Source of the DNA: an uncultured Chryseobacterium sp. | GTDB taxonomy: Bacteria; Bacteroidota; Bacteroidia; Flavobacteriales; Weeksellaceae | Length of the DNA stretch: 46,147 nt | Direction of reading: 5' to 3' | Assembly: GCA_913778085.1 (NCBI GenBank) | Contig: CAJYXJ010000076.1 | Location: 1-46,147, forward strand | Shown: positions 1 through 7,643 of the stretch, in pieces | Layout of the letters: each line of letters begins with the position of its first letter | Position numbering within the stretch: the stretch's first letter is position 1 | Translations under genes and position numbers: made by a program | The notes under the pieces: generated by a model | Database searches by the model: none | What the model was told of the DNA's origin: nothing | The model's input: only the letters and a program-made list of their open reading frames with translations

Positions 1-318
1 GGCTGGATAAAGACCATGAAAAGACACCTGAAAGTCAGCAATATTGGATATTATGGCAGAATTGTCAAATTATCCTCAATAAAATCAGATAAATAATACA
101 AATCTTTTTTAAACATACTCTTAATAATAAATGAAATTGAATACTTATCTGAAAATCCGAAATCAGGCAAAGATTATAATGATGTTAGAAAAGGATATTT
201 CCGATCGAGAGTAAAATCACATTTTATTTTTTATAAAATTAACTTTAGCAATCAAGAGATTGAGATCATCAGAATTCTTCATCAACAAATGGATATTTCT
301 TCTATGTTAAATGAGTAA
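1..318 (+). pseudogene. Broken RelE/ParE-family toxin gene (3' part)
   Basis: Frame 1 from 97 to 318 encodes the typical C-terminal half of a ParE/RelE toxin: EIEYLSENPKSGKDY, then FRSRVKSHFIFYK, then EIIRILHQQMD, ending in a stop at 316-318. It has no start codon in that frame, and a TAA at 94-96 interrupts it where related toxins have Tyr (DKYY context). Further upstream the toxin-like residues (VSNI, then LSNYPQ-like and SDK) fall in different frames, so there is at least one frameshift as well. The gene is therefore not expressible as a whole toxin. The 5' end may lie before the window. The family call rests on motif recognition by eye. Confidence 0.6.
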
Positions 319-338
319 ATTTTACCCCAGTATACATC

Positions 339-926
339 ATGCAGAAACAATTAAAATTACTTATTTTTCTTTTACTTCCCTTTATAACTTTAACTGCACA
401 AAATAAAGTGAAAGAATATTTAAATATTCCCCGCGACATTACGATTGATTCCAAAACTTATCATTTAGCCTGGACTTCTCATCCGAATGATAATTATTAC
501 AAACAGGAATACTTGGCCTCCAATGATAACATCGAAAAATATAATACCCTTATCATGATCGATTTTGCAAAAGGAGATTTTAAACTAGAAGATGTCATTA
601 ATCAAAAAATCAGTGAACTGGAGAAAATGAAGCAGTCTAATCCTGTTATCAATTATAAGACGTATGAAAATAATGGAGAATATATTCTGGATTTCATGGT
701 CAGCAAAAATTCAGATGACGGAAAGGAAATCTTAATTGTCGAAAGAAATGTTTACCGTTATAAACTAATCTCTGATAAAAATAACAGTGGTATTTTGCTT
801 TTTGGTGTAAGTGAAAGAGGATACAAAGAAAATATTGATATTTTTTTCAAAAATCTTCAAGAAAATTCTGCAAAGACGATAGAAGCTGTAGGAGCTTTTC
901 AATTGCCTGATATTAAGTTAAAGTAA
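339..926 (+). CDS. Secreted protein of unknown function
   Basis: 195 residues. The N-terminus has a clear Sec signal peptide (Lys near the start, then LLIFLLLPFITLTAQ, cleavage probably after Ala or at Gln). There is no lipobox Cys, so the mature protein is probably periplasmic or exported. The mature part is mixed alpha/beta and rich in Lys, Asp and Asn. No catalytic motif or known domain could be recognised. It stands alone between the toxin remnant and the next gene, 21 bases after the remnant's stop. I do not assign a function. Confidence 0.7.
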   Translation: MQKQLKLLIFLLLPFITLTAQNKVKEYLNIPRDITIDSKTYHLAWTSHPNDNYYKQEYLASNDNIEKYNTLIMIDFAKGDFKLEDVINQKISELEKMKQSNPVINYKTYENNGEYILDFMVSKNSDDGKEILIVERNVYRYKLISDKNNSGILLFGVSERGYKENIDIFFKNLQENSAKTIEAVGAFQLPDIKLK

Positions 927-1106
927 TTATAAAAAAAATCTGCCAAGTTAATAAAATTAGTCTAACAGCTTTTTGAAACCTTCTATTTTCAAAGCTCTAA
1001 AGGATTTAAATGAACCAATAAAGGAATAAGGCTAATATTCATGGTTTATTTAGACCTTTGCCATAATATATTTAAAACAATCTTCACAAAAAACACTTAA
1101 AATAAA

Positions 1107-1724
1107 ATGCAAGAAAACTTAAAAGATGAATATCTAAAAATAGCCAAAGAGTATCTTTTAAATAAATATGGAGATATTGTTCAAATATTCGAAGATGAGA
1201 TACGTGAAACTGATGACACATTTTGTTTCCATTATCAATCTAAAAAGTTTTTTGAAACCTTAAGATTTGAGGACCAATTTGTAGGACAAGGTCCTTTATT
1301 TATTTTAAAAGGGAGTAAACGGATAATTTCATATGGAAGTGCAATAGGAGAAAAAGAGGGTCTTATCCATATAATTAATCAATTACATAAAGAAAGATTA
1401 ATAAGGGTTTATTATAAAGAATATGATATATGGGATGGAAAGTATGATTTAATAATTAATAAAGTTGAAGATGAAATGGTTTGTGAAGAATTAATTATTG
1501 AAAACATAGCAAATATTTTGCTAAAACATAGAATACGGAAAGCTGATCAATATGACACTTATAATCCAAAGTCTTATTATTATACTGAACAAGAAATAAA
1601 AGAAACTCTAATAAAATCTCCATTAGTATTAAAGAGACATTTTTGCGAAAACTTAGAAAATCTTCTTTTTGATATTATCAATAAAGATATGTATCTTGAT
1701 TGGACATTATCAGAAGTTAAATAA
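1107..1724 (+). CDS. Imm35/YrhB-like immunity protein, orphan
   Basis: 205 residues, no signal peptide, acidic and cytosolic by composition. Residues about 8-95 match my recollection of the Imm35 (YrhB-like) immunity domain: an N-terminal helix with ‘AKEYL’, then FCFHYQSKKFFET, a ‘GQGPLFIL’ strand and an ISYGSA turn, corresponding to the family's FxYxSKxYxET, GNxPxxV and GTA. Residues about 96-205 are an extra region I do not recognise. Imm35 proteins normally neutralise toxins delivered by contact-dependent or polymorphic toxin systems. No toxin is seen nearby, so this may be a stray immunity gene. The gene is AT-rich (roughly 27-30% GC by eye) compared with the later core genes, which fits acquisition. 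Family assignment is tentative. Confidence 0.55.
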   Translation: MQENLKDEYLKIAKEYLLNKYGDIVQIFEDEIRETDDTFCFHYQSKKFFETLRFEDQFVGQGPLFILKGSKRIISYGSAIGEKEGLIHIINQLHKERLIRVYYKEYDIWDGKYDLIINKVEDEMVCEELIIENIANILLKHRIRKADQYDTYNPKSYYYTEQEIKETLIKSPLVLKRHFCENLENLLFDIINKDMYLDWTLSEVK

Positions 1725-1778
1725 TTATTACTCCTGCATAAACCTTCAATATAGATCCCTGTAGAAATCCCTCATTGC

Positions 1779-1860
1779 AATCTCCTCTAAAACACCGTAT
1801 CATGAAAAATCAAAAGCAATATTCCAAACTAGTTTTTATAAAATCCGAAACGATTTACAA
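1779..1860 (-). pseudogene. Fragment of a second ABC-F ATPase gene (3' end)
   Basis: This stretch is a decayed copy of the 3' end of the ABC-F gene that lies just to its right. On the plus strand 1777-1860 aligns to about 2112-2203, with shared blocks CAATCTC, ACACCG(T/C)ATCATG, TTCC and AATCCG-AA-GATTT in the same order and spacing. Read on the minus strand, the remnant gives GILLLIFHDTVF, a stop, then EEI. The intact gene reads GTLLVISHDAVFLEEI. Stops and a one-base gap show that it is not translated. It joins a ParD tail at about 1861. Confidence 0.6.
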
Positions 1861-1963
1861 AAAATCATATTTAATCAATGAATTGAAAAAAGGCGAAAAA
1901 TCAGGATTTGTGGAGAACTTCGATCGTAAAGAATTTTTGGAAACTCTTCATCAAAAATATTAA
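1802..1963 (+). pseudogene. Chimeric 53-codon ORF ending in a ParD antitoxin tail
   Basis: From the ATG at 1802 the frame is open for 53 codons. The last 30 or so residues (ELKKGEKSGFVENFDRKEF, then LETLHQKY) are the characteristic C-terminus of ParD/CopG-type antitoxins, the part that wraps around the ParE toxin. The first 20 or so residues come from antisense of the ABC-F fragment and do not resemble the ribbon-helix-helix DNA-binding half of ParD, which is missing. I therefore read it as a remnant, although a short toxin-binding peptide could in principle still be made. A ParE remnant lies at 1-318 but the two are not adjacent. Confidence 0.55.
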
Positions 1964-1979
1964 GTTAGCTCAGTATAAA

Positions 1980-2062
1980 GTTTGTCATTCCGTAGGAATC
2001 TAGACGCGAATCTTTCCAAAATTTCTCTAATACTAAGTCGAGATTCCTACGGAATGACAAAC
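1980..2062. repeat. 83-bp element with 22-bp perfect terminal inverted repeats
   Basis: Bases 1980-2001 and 2041-2062 are perfect reverse complements (core GTCATTCCGTAGGAATCT and its inverse), separated by a 39-base AT-rich spacer. There is no coding sense. The layout resembles paired REP palindromes (BIME-like) that are spread by RAYT transposases. It separates the ParD tail from the stop codon of the ABC-F gene. It could also form a long hairpin in the ABC-F transcript tail. Confidence 0.75.
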
Positions 2063-2086
2063 AAAATGGGTATTTTATTATTCCTA

Positions 2087-3673
2087 CTACAACACAACTT
2101 CACCACTAACCCCAATCTCTTCCAAAAACACCGCATCATGCGAAATAACCAACAGTGTTCCCTGATAATCTTGAATCGAATCCGTAAGGATTTCTACATT
2201 CTGAAGGTCTAAATTATTCGTCGGTTCATCAAGAATAATCATATCGGGAGCTTTATTGCTGATAGAAAGTCCGCACAGTAGCAATCGCAGGCGTTCCCCG
2301 CCACTCAGCACGCCGCAGTTTTTGTCCCAGGTATCTTTTCCGAAAAGAAATCTTGCGAGCAGGGTTTTCACTTCCGGTTCCGGCAGTGCGCGGTCGTTAA
2401 ACTGTTGGACAAACTCATAAACTGTAGCTTTTTTATCAATTAATGAATATTCCTGATCGATATAAATCCACTGAAAATCCGCTCTCGCGATTTTCCCGGT
2501 AGAGGGCTGAATATTTCCCAGCAGCAGCTTAATCAATGTTGTTTTTCCCGAACCGTTCCGGCCTTTAATGACGATCCGGTCACCGCTGCGGATTTCCAGA
2601 CTGATATTTTCTTTCCAAAGATTGCTTTCATGATAGGCATAATTGATTTCCTCTGTCGAAATCAGGATTTTTCCTGAATGAAGACCGGAATCGTTAAAGT
2701 TTACTTTCATCTGATCCGCATTTCTCACGGATAACCGCAGCTCCCGCAGGTCGCCTGAAATTCCCTCAATTTTTTCGGCATGTACTGCTTTCAGTTTGGA
2801 CGAATTGTTCTCCGCCTTATTCCGCATCGTATTCATCATAATCCGGGCCACCCCCGATTTTTCCTGCTTGCCCTTCCCTCTTGCGTCGAGCTTCTGCTTG
2901 CGTTCCAGCGTTTCGCGCTCCTTTTCTCTGGCTTTTTTCAGGGCCCGTTCTTTGGAATGGATGTCTTTCTGCAACGCCTCATTTTCAATCTCCTTTTGTT
3001 CGGCATAAAAATCATAATTCCCACCGTATGTTGAAATTCCCTGATTGCTCAGCTCGAAAATCGTGTCCACCAGGTTCAGCAAAGCACGGTCGTGACTTAC
3101 CATCACCAAGGTTGATTTTGTTTTACCGATAAAATCATACAACAAGCTCCGGCCTTCAAGATCCAGGTGATTGGTGGGTTCGTCGAGCAGAATAACATCT
3201 GGTTCATGGATCATCATTCCGGCAAGAAAGACTTTGGTTTTCTGTCCGCCGCTCAGGCTGCTTAGTTTTTGGGTAAAGTGAAGACCGTCGAGTTTCCAGT
3301 ACTTCAAAGCCTGGAGGGAACGTTCCTCGATGTCCCAGTCGTCATTCAGTATTTCAAAATACACTTCGTCCACTTCGCCATCGGTAATTTTCTGAAGGGC
3401 ATCGAGCTTTTTATCGATTTTCAGGCATTCGGCGATGGTAAAGTCGTCAAAACTCCCGAACATTTGCGGAACATAAAACAACCCGCCGTGAACGGTTATG
3501 TTTCCTGCCTGAGGTTCAATTTCTTTGGCCATTATTTTGAGCAATGTGGATTTTCCCGTGCCGTTGCTCCCGACCAGTGCAGATTTCGAATTTGAAGGGA
3601 TCGTTACATCAATAGAATTAAAAAGCAGGTGTCCCGCCGGAAACCCAAAGGATATATCGTGTAGAAAAATCAT
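2087..3673 (-). CDS. ABC-F family ATPase (translation factor or antibiotic-resistance type)
   Basis: 528 residues with two complete ABC ATPase domains and no membrane segments, the hallmark of the ABC-F family. Domain 1: Walker A GSNGTGKST near residue 35, signature LSGGQ, Walker B VILLDEPTNHLDL. A charged Lys/Glu-rich linker follows (about 225-300, the P-site tRNA interaction motif region). Domain 2: Walker A GRNGSGKTT, signature LSGGERLRL, Walker B MIILDEPTNNLDL. ABC-F proteins act on the ribosome, either resolving stalled states or protecting it from antibiotics, and the sequence alone does not tell which. It is monocistronic, with a promoter box at 3782-3789 and a leader of about 100 bases. 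A decayed copy of its 3' end lies at 1779-1860. Confidence 0.9.
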   Translation of the reverse strand: MIFLHDISFGFPAGHLLFNSIDVTIPSNSKSALVGSNGTGKSTLLKIMAKEIEPQAGNITVHGGLFYVPQMFGSFDDFTIAECLKIDKKLDALQKITDGEVDEVYFEILNDDWDIEERSLQALKYWKLDGLHFTQKLSSLSGGQKTKVFLAGMMIHEPDVILLDEPTNHLDLEGRSLLYDFIGKTKSTLVMVSHDRALLNLVDTIFELSNQGISTYGGNYDFYAEQKEIENEALQKDIHSKERALKKAREKERETLERKQKLDARGKGKQEKSGVARIMMNTMRNKAENNSSKLKAVHAEKIEGISGDLRELRLSVRNADQMKVNFNDSGLHSGKILISTEEINYAYHESNLWKENISLEIRSGDRIVIKGRNGSGKTTLIKLLLGNIQPSTGKIARADFQWIYIDQEYSLIDKKATVYEFVQQFNDRALPEPEVKTLLARFLFGKDTWDKNCGVLSGGERLRLLLCGLSISNKAPDMIILDEPTNNLDLQNVEILTDSIQDYQGTLLVISHDAVFLEEIGVSGEVVL

Positions 3674-4221
3674 GATTTCTTTCTTTAAAAGTTAAAACCT
3701 GCAACGGCCAATGCTGTTGCTCTTAATTACATGTGAAAGAAACTGAATCCTACATCCTGATATTTTTTGTTTTGCGAATTACAAAGTTAGGAATTTTTAT
3801 TTATTTCAAAAATTTCAGATTCCAGTTATCCGATTAAAGATCAATACGTTCCACAGCGAGTATAAACTTCCTGCATTCATCATCCAGCTTCCTTTATTTG
3901 AGGAGCTTTTTCCCGCTTTCTGCTGTATCTTTTTTGCCTGGCTTTCCCATTGCAAAAAAAGGATGCCGCGGCAATCGGGGCTAGGCCGGCAGCCATTTTA
4001 AGATCAATGGTCAATTCATGCGGGTCAATCTGCTGCACTTGTCCATTTTTATTTCGGTTGGTAATTAAACATTTACTTGCAAAGTAAAATTCACCATTCA
4101 CTTCTTGTCAATAGTCAATCCGCTGAGCTGGTGAGTGGCCAATTAAGTTCCGTCTGAAAATTCACTTGCGGAGCAAAATTCACCGTTCACTATTAACCAT
4201 TCACCTTTCATCAAAAATCCT
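3674..4221. other. Gene-free stretch between ABC-F and hpt
   Basis: Apart from the ABC-F promoter and leader, I see no convincing gene here. The leader includes a short hairpin at about 3702-3721 (GCAACGGC and GCTGTTGC around CAAT). Two degenerate direct repeats lie at about 4074-4101 and 4162-4188 (ACTTGC, then AAAATTCACC, then TTCAC). A 73-codon minus-strand frame at 3880-4101 ends inside one of these repeats and looks accidental. Confidence 0.5.
3782..3810 (-). promoter_or_regulatory. Flavobacterial promoter for the ABC-F gene
   Basis: On the minus strand TAACTTTG (3789-3782) fits the Bacteroidota -7 consensus TAnnTTTG, and TTTG (3810-3807) lies 17 bases upstream as a -33 element. Transcription would start near 3775 and give a leader of about 100 bases before the ATG at 3673. 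Confidence 0.55.
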
Positions 4222-4229
4222 TAACTTTG
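4222..4229 (+). promoter_or_regulatory. -7 promoter box for hpt
   Basis: TAACTTTG matches the TAnnTTTG flavobacterial -7 element, 20 bases before the ATG of hpt. No good -33 element is visible. Confidence 0.5.
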
Positions 4230-4248
4230 CTGCCTACTAAAAATTTTT

Positions 4249-4803
4249 ATGGAGAGTATTAAAGTTCACGACAAAACTTTTGTTCCTTATCTGGAGGATG
4301 CCGAGATTCAGGAGATTGTAAAAGCTACGGCTTTAAAGATTTATGAAGATTATAAGGATGAAGTTCCGGTTTTCATCGGGGTACTGAATGGGGTGATCAT
4401 GTTCTTTTCAGATCTTCTGAAGCATTATCCGGGAGAATGTGAGATTGCTTTCATCCAGATGAGTTCTTACGCAGGTACGGAATCCACGGGAATCGTTTAC
4501 CAGAAAATGGAGCTGACGAAAGATGTAAAAGACCGCCACATCATCCTGGTAGAAGACATCGTAGATACGGGGAATACAGTAGAAAGCTTGTTCAAATATT
4601 TCAACGAGACCCAGCGTCCGAGATCCGTTAAGATCGCTTCATTCCTATTAAAACCGGAAGTATACAAGAAAGATTTCAAATTAGATTATATCGGAAAAGA
4701 AATCCCGAATAAGTTTGTCTTAGGCTACGGACTGGATTATGATGAATTGGGAAGAAACTTACCGAATCTGTACCAATTAGAAGACGGACAGATCAACCAT
4801 TAA
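4249..4803 (+). CDS. hpt: Hypoxanthine phosphoribosyltransferase
   Basis: 184 residues, the usual length for bacterial HPRT. The enzyme transfers the phosphoribosyl group from PRPP to hypoxanthine (and usually guanine) in purine salvage in the cytosol. The PRPP-binding loop LVEDIVDTGNTVESL is intact (about 101-115), followed by the PxSVKIASFLLKP strand, and by FVLGYGLDYDELGRNLP, the typical C-terminal part that contacts the purine base and magnesium. It is the first gene of a same-strand run with adk and obgE. The ATG at 4249 sits just after a TAnnTTTG box. Confidence 0.95.
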   Translation: MESIKVHDKTFVPYLEDAEIQEIVKATALKIYEDYKDEVPVFIGVLNGVIMFFSDLLKHYPGECEIAFIQMSSYAGTESTGIVYQKMELTKDVKDRHIILVEDIVDTGNTVESLFKYFNETQRPRSVKIASFLLKPEVYKKDFKLDYIGKEIPNKFVLGYGLDYDELGRNLPNLYQLEDGQINH

Positions 4804-4956
4804 AATGCTGTTGGCTATTGGCTGATAGCCTTTAGCTCGAAAAGTAAAATATAGAAATAAATTTAATAATAACTTAAAAATGCTAAAGGCAAAAGCAAAT
4901 ACGCTGAAGGTAAAAGCCAGAAGCCAGAAGCCAGTCGCCGGAAGCCCAAAACCATT

Positions 4957-5538
4957 ATGATAAACATTGTTCTGTTCGGCCCTCCGGGAAGCGGAAAAGG
5001 TACGCAAGCGCAAAACTTAATCGAGAAATTCAATTTGAAGCAGATCTCAACCGGTGACCTTTTCAGATTCAACATGAAAAATGATACCGAGCTTGGGAAA
5101 CTGGCCAAATCGTACATCGATAAAGGGGAATTGGTTCCGGATCAGGTAACCACCGATATGCTGATCGACGAGATCCGAAAGCCGACCGATGCAGCAGGAT
5201 TTATTTTCGACGGTTATCCGAGAACAGCCGTTCAGACGGAAGCCCTGGAAAAAATTGTAAAAGAAGAACTGAATGACGAGATTGATGTTTGCCTTTCTTT
5301 GGTGGTTGAAGATTCTATTTTGGAAGAAAGACTGCTGAAAAGAGGAGAAATCAGCGGAAGATCAGATGACAGCAATGTGGAGATCATCCGAAACAGAATA
5401 AAAGAATACTACGCGAAAACAGCAGAAGTAGCCGAGCTGTACAAGCAGCAGGGCAAATATGTAGAGATCAACGGTGTCGGAGACATCAGTGAAATCTCTG
5501 AAAAGCTTTTCGCTGAGGTAGAAAAGTTTCAAAAATAA
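4957..5538 (+). CDS. adk: Adenylate kinase
   Basis: 193 residues. It interconverts AMP + ATP and 2 ADP. The P-loop GPPGSGKGTQA is at about 8-18, the AMP-binding part includes STGDLFR and the FIFDGYPRT motif, and the LID segment (RGEISGRSDD) is the short, zinc-free form. The start ATGATAAACATTG places the P-loop at the normal distance. It lies 153 bases after hpt in a spacer with low-complexity repeats of GAAGCCA type, and 78 bases before obgE, where nested inverted repeats occur. Confidence 0.95.
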   Translation: MINIVLFGPPGSGKGTQAQNLIEKFNLKQISTGDLFRFNMKNDTELGKLAKSYIDKGELVPDQVTTDMLIDEIRKPTDAAGFIFDGYPRTAVQTEALEKIVKEELNDEIDVCLSLVVEDSILEERLLKRGEISGRSDDSNVEIIRNRIKEYYAKTAEVAELYKQQGKYVEINGVGDISEISEKLFAEVEKFQK

Positions 5539-5549
5539 ATTTTTGATTC

Positions 5550-5610
5550 AAGGTTCAAAGTTCCAAATTCAAGGTTAAAACTTTGAACCTTAAACATAAA
5601 ACCTTGAATT
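5550..5610. repeat. Nested inverted and direct repeats between adk and obgE
   Basis: AAGGTTCAAAGTT (5550-5562) is a perfect 13-bp inverse of 5579-5591, and AATTCAAGGTT (about 5566-5576) is the inverse of AACCTTGAATT (5600-5610). The two hairpins overlap and are mutually exclusive. The unit ATTCAAGGTT is also repeated directly. This may act as an adk terminator/attenuator or be inert repeat DNA. Confidence 0.65.
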
Positions 5611-5616
5611 AAAATT

Positions 5617-6600
5617 ATGTCAAATTTTGTAGATTACGTAAAGATTCATTGTAAAAGCGGGCACGGAGGAGCAGGTTCTGCACACCTTCGCCGTGAAAAA
5701 TATATTCCTAAAGGCGGACCGGACGGAGGCGACGGAGGCCGTGGCGGACACGTCATCATGAAAGGAAATGCCAATGAATGGACTTTACTTCCTCTTCGTT
5801 ATACACGTCACGTAAAGGCGGAGCGTGGAGAAAACGGAGGAAAAAACCAGCTTACCGGAGCTTACGGAGCGGATGTATATATTGAGGTTCCGATCGGGAC
5901 TATTGCCAAAAATGAAGACGGCGAAATTATCGGGGAAATCCTCGAAGACGGACAGGAGATCATCCTGATGGAAGGCGGAATGGGCGGAAAAGGAAACGAA
6001 CATTTCAAATCTTCCACCAACCAGACTCCGAGGTTTGCACAGCCGGGAATGGACGGACAGGAAGGCTACGTGGTTTTCGAGCTTAAAATCCTTGCCGATG
6101 TAGGATTGGTAGGATTCCCGAATGCCGGAAAATCCACGCTCCTTTCTTCAGTTTCTGCGGCAAAACCGAAAATTGCAGATTACGCATTTACCACTTTAAC
6201 GCCAAACTTAGGAATTGTAGATTACCGGAATTACAAATCTTTCGTAATGGCCGATATCCCGGGAATCATCGAAGGAGCTGCGGAAGGTAAAGGCTTAGGG
6301 CACCGTTTCTTGAGACATATCGAAAGAAATTCCATCTTATTGTTCTTAATTCCTGCCGATTCCGAAGATCATTTTCAGGAGTTTAAAATCCTGGAAAACG
6401 AATTGAAGGAATACAATCCGGAACTGCTGGACAAAGATTTCATTGTTTCGGTTTCAAAATCCGATCTTCTGGATGAGGAGCTGAAGAAAGAAATCGCCGC
6501 TGAATTCCCTGAAAACAAACAGCCGCTGTTTTTCTCCGGCGTTACCGGCGAAGGACTTATGGAACTGAAAGATGCCATCTGGAAACAATTGCATGGATAG
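5617..6600 (+). CDS. obgE: GTPase Obg/CgtA
   Basis: 327 residues. The Gly-rich Obg fold at residues 1-158 (GGxGGRGGHV, [11 protein letters not shown]) is followed by the G domain: G1 [10 protein letters not shown]2 region [11 protein letters not shown]3 [10 protein letters not shown]4 VSKSDL and G5 SGVTGEG. Obg is an essential 50S-associated GTPase linked to ribosome assembly and stress control. The protein stops soon after the G domain, so it lacks the extra C-terminal tail of some Obg proteins, as is common in this phylum. Its last codons overlap the start of the next gene by 8 bases. Confidence 0.95.
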   Translation: MSNFVDYVKIHCKSGHGGAGSAHLRREKYIPKGGPDGGDGGRGGHVIMKGNANEWTLLPLRYTRHVKAERGENGGKNQLTGAYGADVYIEVPIGTIAKNEDGEIIGEILEDGQEIILMEGGMGGKGNEHFKSSTNQTPRFAQPGMDGQEGYVVFELKILADVGLVGFPNAGKSTLLSSVSAAKPKIADYAFTTLTPNLGIVDYRNYKSFVMADIPGIIEGAAEGKGLGHRFLRHIERNSILLFLIPADSEDHFQEFKILENELKEYNPELLDKDFIVSVSKSDLLDEELKKEIAAEFPENKQPLFFSGVTGEGLMELKDAIWKQLHG

Positions 6601-7642
6601 AAAAGTATTTCTTTTAACCATTATTTTGATCAGTCAGCTGTGCTTTTCACAAGGCAGAGCTTTATCAAAAATAGACAGCCTCAGAACAGATTCTGAGGTT
6701 GAGTCTTTTGTAAGAAACAGTAAATTCGATACATCCGACCGTTATTCCAAGTTTATTTTAAAAACAATTCAAAGTTTTACCGGTACCTCTACCGATATAA
6801 CTGATAAGTTGAAAAGAGCCGCCGACAGTTTAGGAGTAACCAAAAGTTTTTACAAGGGCGATTTTGATCACAATGGCTTAACCGATCTGATATTTATCGG
6901 AGACGACCAAAGCTGTCAGGGCGTATCTTCGGATACACATGAAACATACTCCTGTGATTCGAGTATTAATTTGCTTCTGGATTTTGGAAAGCATTATAAG
7001 CTTACCTCCGTAAATCCGACCTATTTCGATTTTGCAGTGCCTATAGTCCTGAATATTGACGGAAAGGATTATCTTAAAGTCATTACGGAAGAAATCGAAG
7101 AAGACCTGTATTCTGATCGATATGCTACTACCCATAAGCTGGTGTCAAAAATTCTGGATTATCAATTTGATGGACTGGTAGAATATAATCCTAATCCCTC
7201 TCATCATTCTATACAGAAAATAGAATTTACAACCGGCATGTGTTATGGCACCTGTCCGGTATTCAGCCTGGAGCTGAACAGAACTGGGATATCGAGCTTT
7301 CTCGCAAAAAATTATAATTTCATTAATAGCGAAGATCCTGATTTTGAAAAGAAATCACAAAAGGCTTTTAAAAAAGGCGAAGGCAACTTTGAAACAAAGA
7401 TAAAAGAAGCTGACTTCCAAAATCTGGAGAATCTGCTGAATTATATGAATTTCGTTGAACTTCAGGACAATTATGCCGTACACTGGACCGATGATCAATC
7501 GGTTATGCTAACCATTACCTATGACAACGGAAAGACGAAATCCATTAAAGATTACGGCTTGTCCGGCACATACGGTTTAAAAAGATTATATCAAATACTG
7601 TTTGATATAAGGTTTAATCAGGACTGGAAAAAAGTGAAATAG
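6593..7642 (+). CDS. Secreted protein with FG-GAP-like motif and C-terminal DUF6438 domain
   Basis: 349 residues from the ATG at 6593, which overlaps the obgE stop. An upstream in-frame start at 6572 exists, but the 6593 start gives a clean signal peptide ([17 protein letters not shown]). Around residues 90-105 there is a calcium-loop-like [14 protein letters not shown] (FG-GAP/VCBS style). The C-terminal 135 or so residues carry the DUF6438 pattern: [24 protein letters not shown], then [10 protein letters not shown] and a terminal DWKKVK. The same domain makes up nearly all of the lipoprotein at 8553-9041, so the two are paralogues. Function is unknown; exported or envelope location is inferred from the signal peptide. 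Confidence 0.8.
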   Translation: MDRKVFLLTIILISQLCFSQGRALSKIDSLRTDSEVESFVRNSKFDTSDRYSKFILKTIQSFTGTSTDITDKLKRAADSLGVTKSFYKGDFDHNGLTDLIFIGDDQSCQGVSSDTHETYSCDSSINLLLDFGKHYKLTSVNPTYFDFAVPIVLNIDGKDYLKVITEEIEEDLYSDRYATTHKLVSKILDYQFDGLVEYNPNPSHHSIQKIEFTTGMCYGTCPVFSLELNRTGISSFLAKNYNFINSEDPDFEKKSQKAFKKGEGNFETKIKEADFQNLENLLNYMNFVELQDNYAVHWTDDQSVMLTITYDNGKTKSIKDYGLSGTYGLKRLYQILFDIRFNQDWKKVK

Positions 7643-7643
7643 G

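Noticed and set aside
1982-2212. 76-codon plus-strand open frame
   Set aside because: It is made of the inverted-repeat element and antisense of the ABC-F 3' end.
3880-4101. 73-codon minus-strand open frame before hpt
   Set aside because: No start context or family likeness, and one end lies in degenerate direct repeats. Not supported as a gene.
4074-4188. Direct repeats before hpt as an operator
   Set aside because: Similarity is loose, the copies lie more than 30 bases upstream of the -7 box, and the sequence looks like low-complexity repeat DNA.
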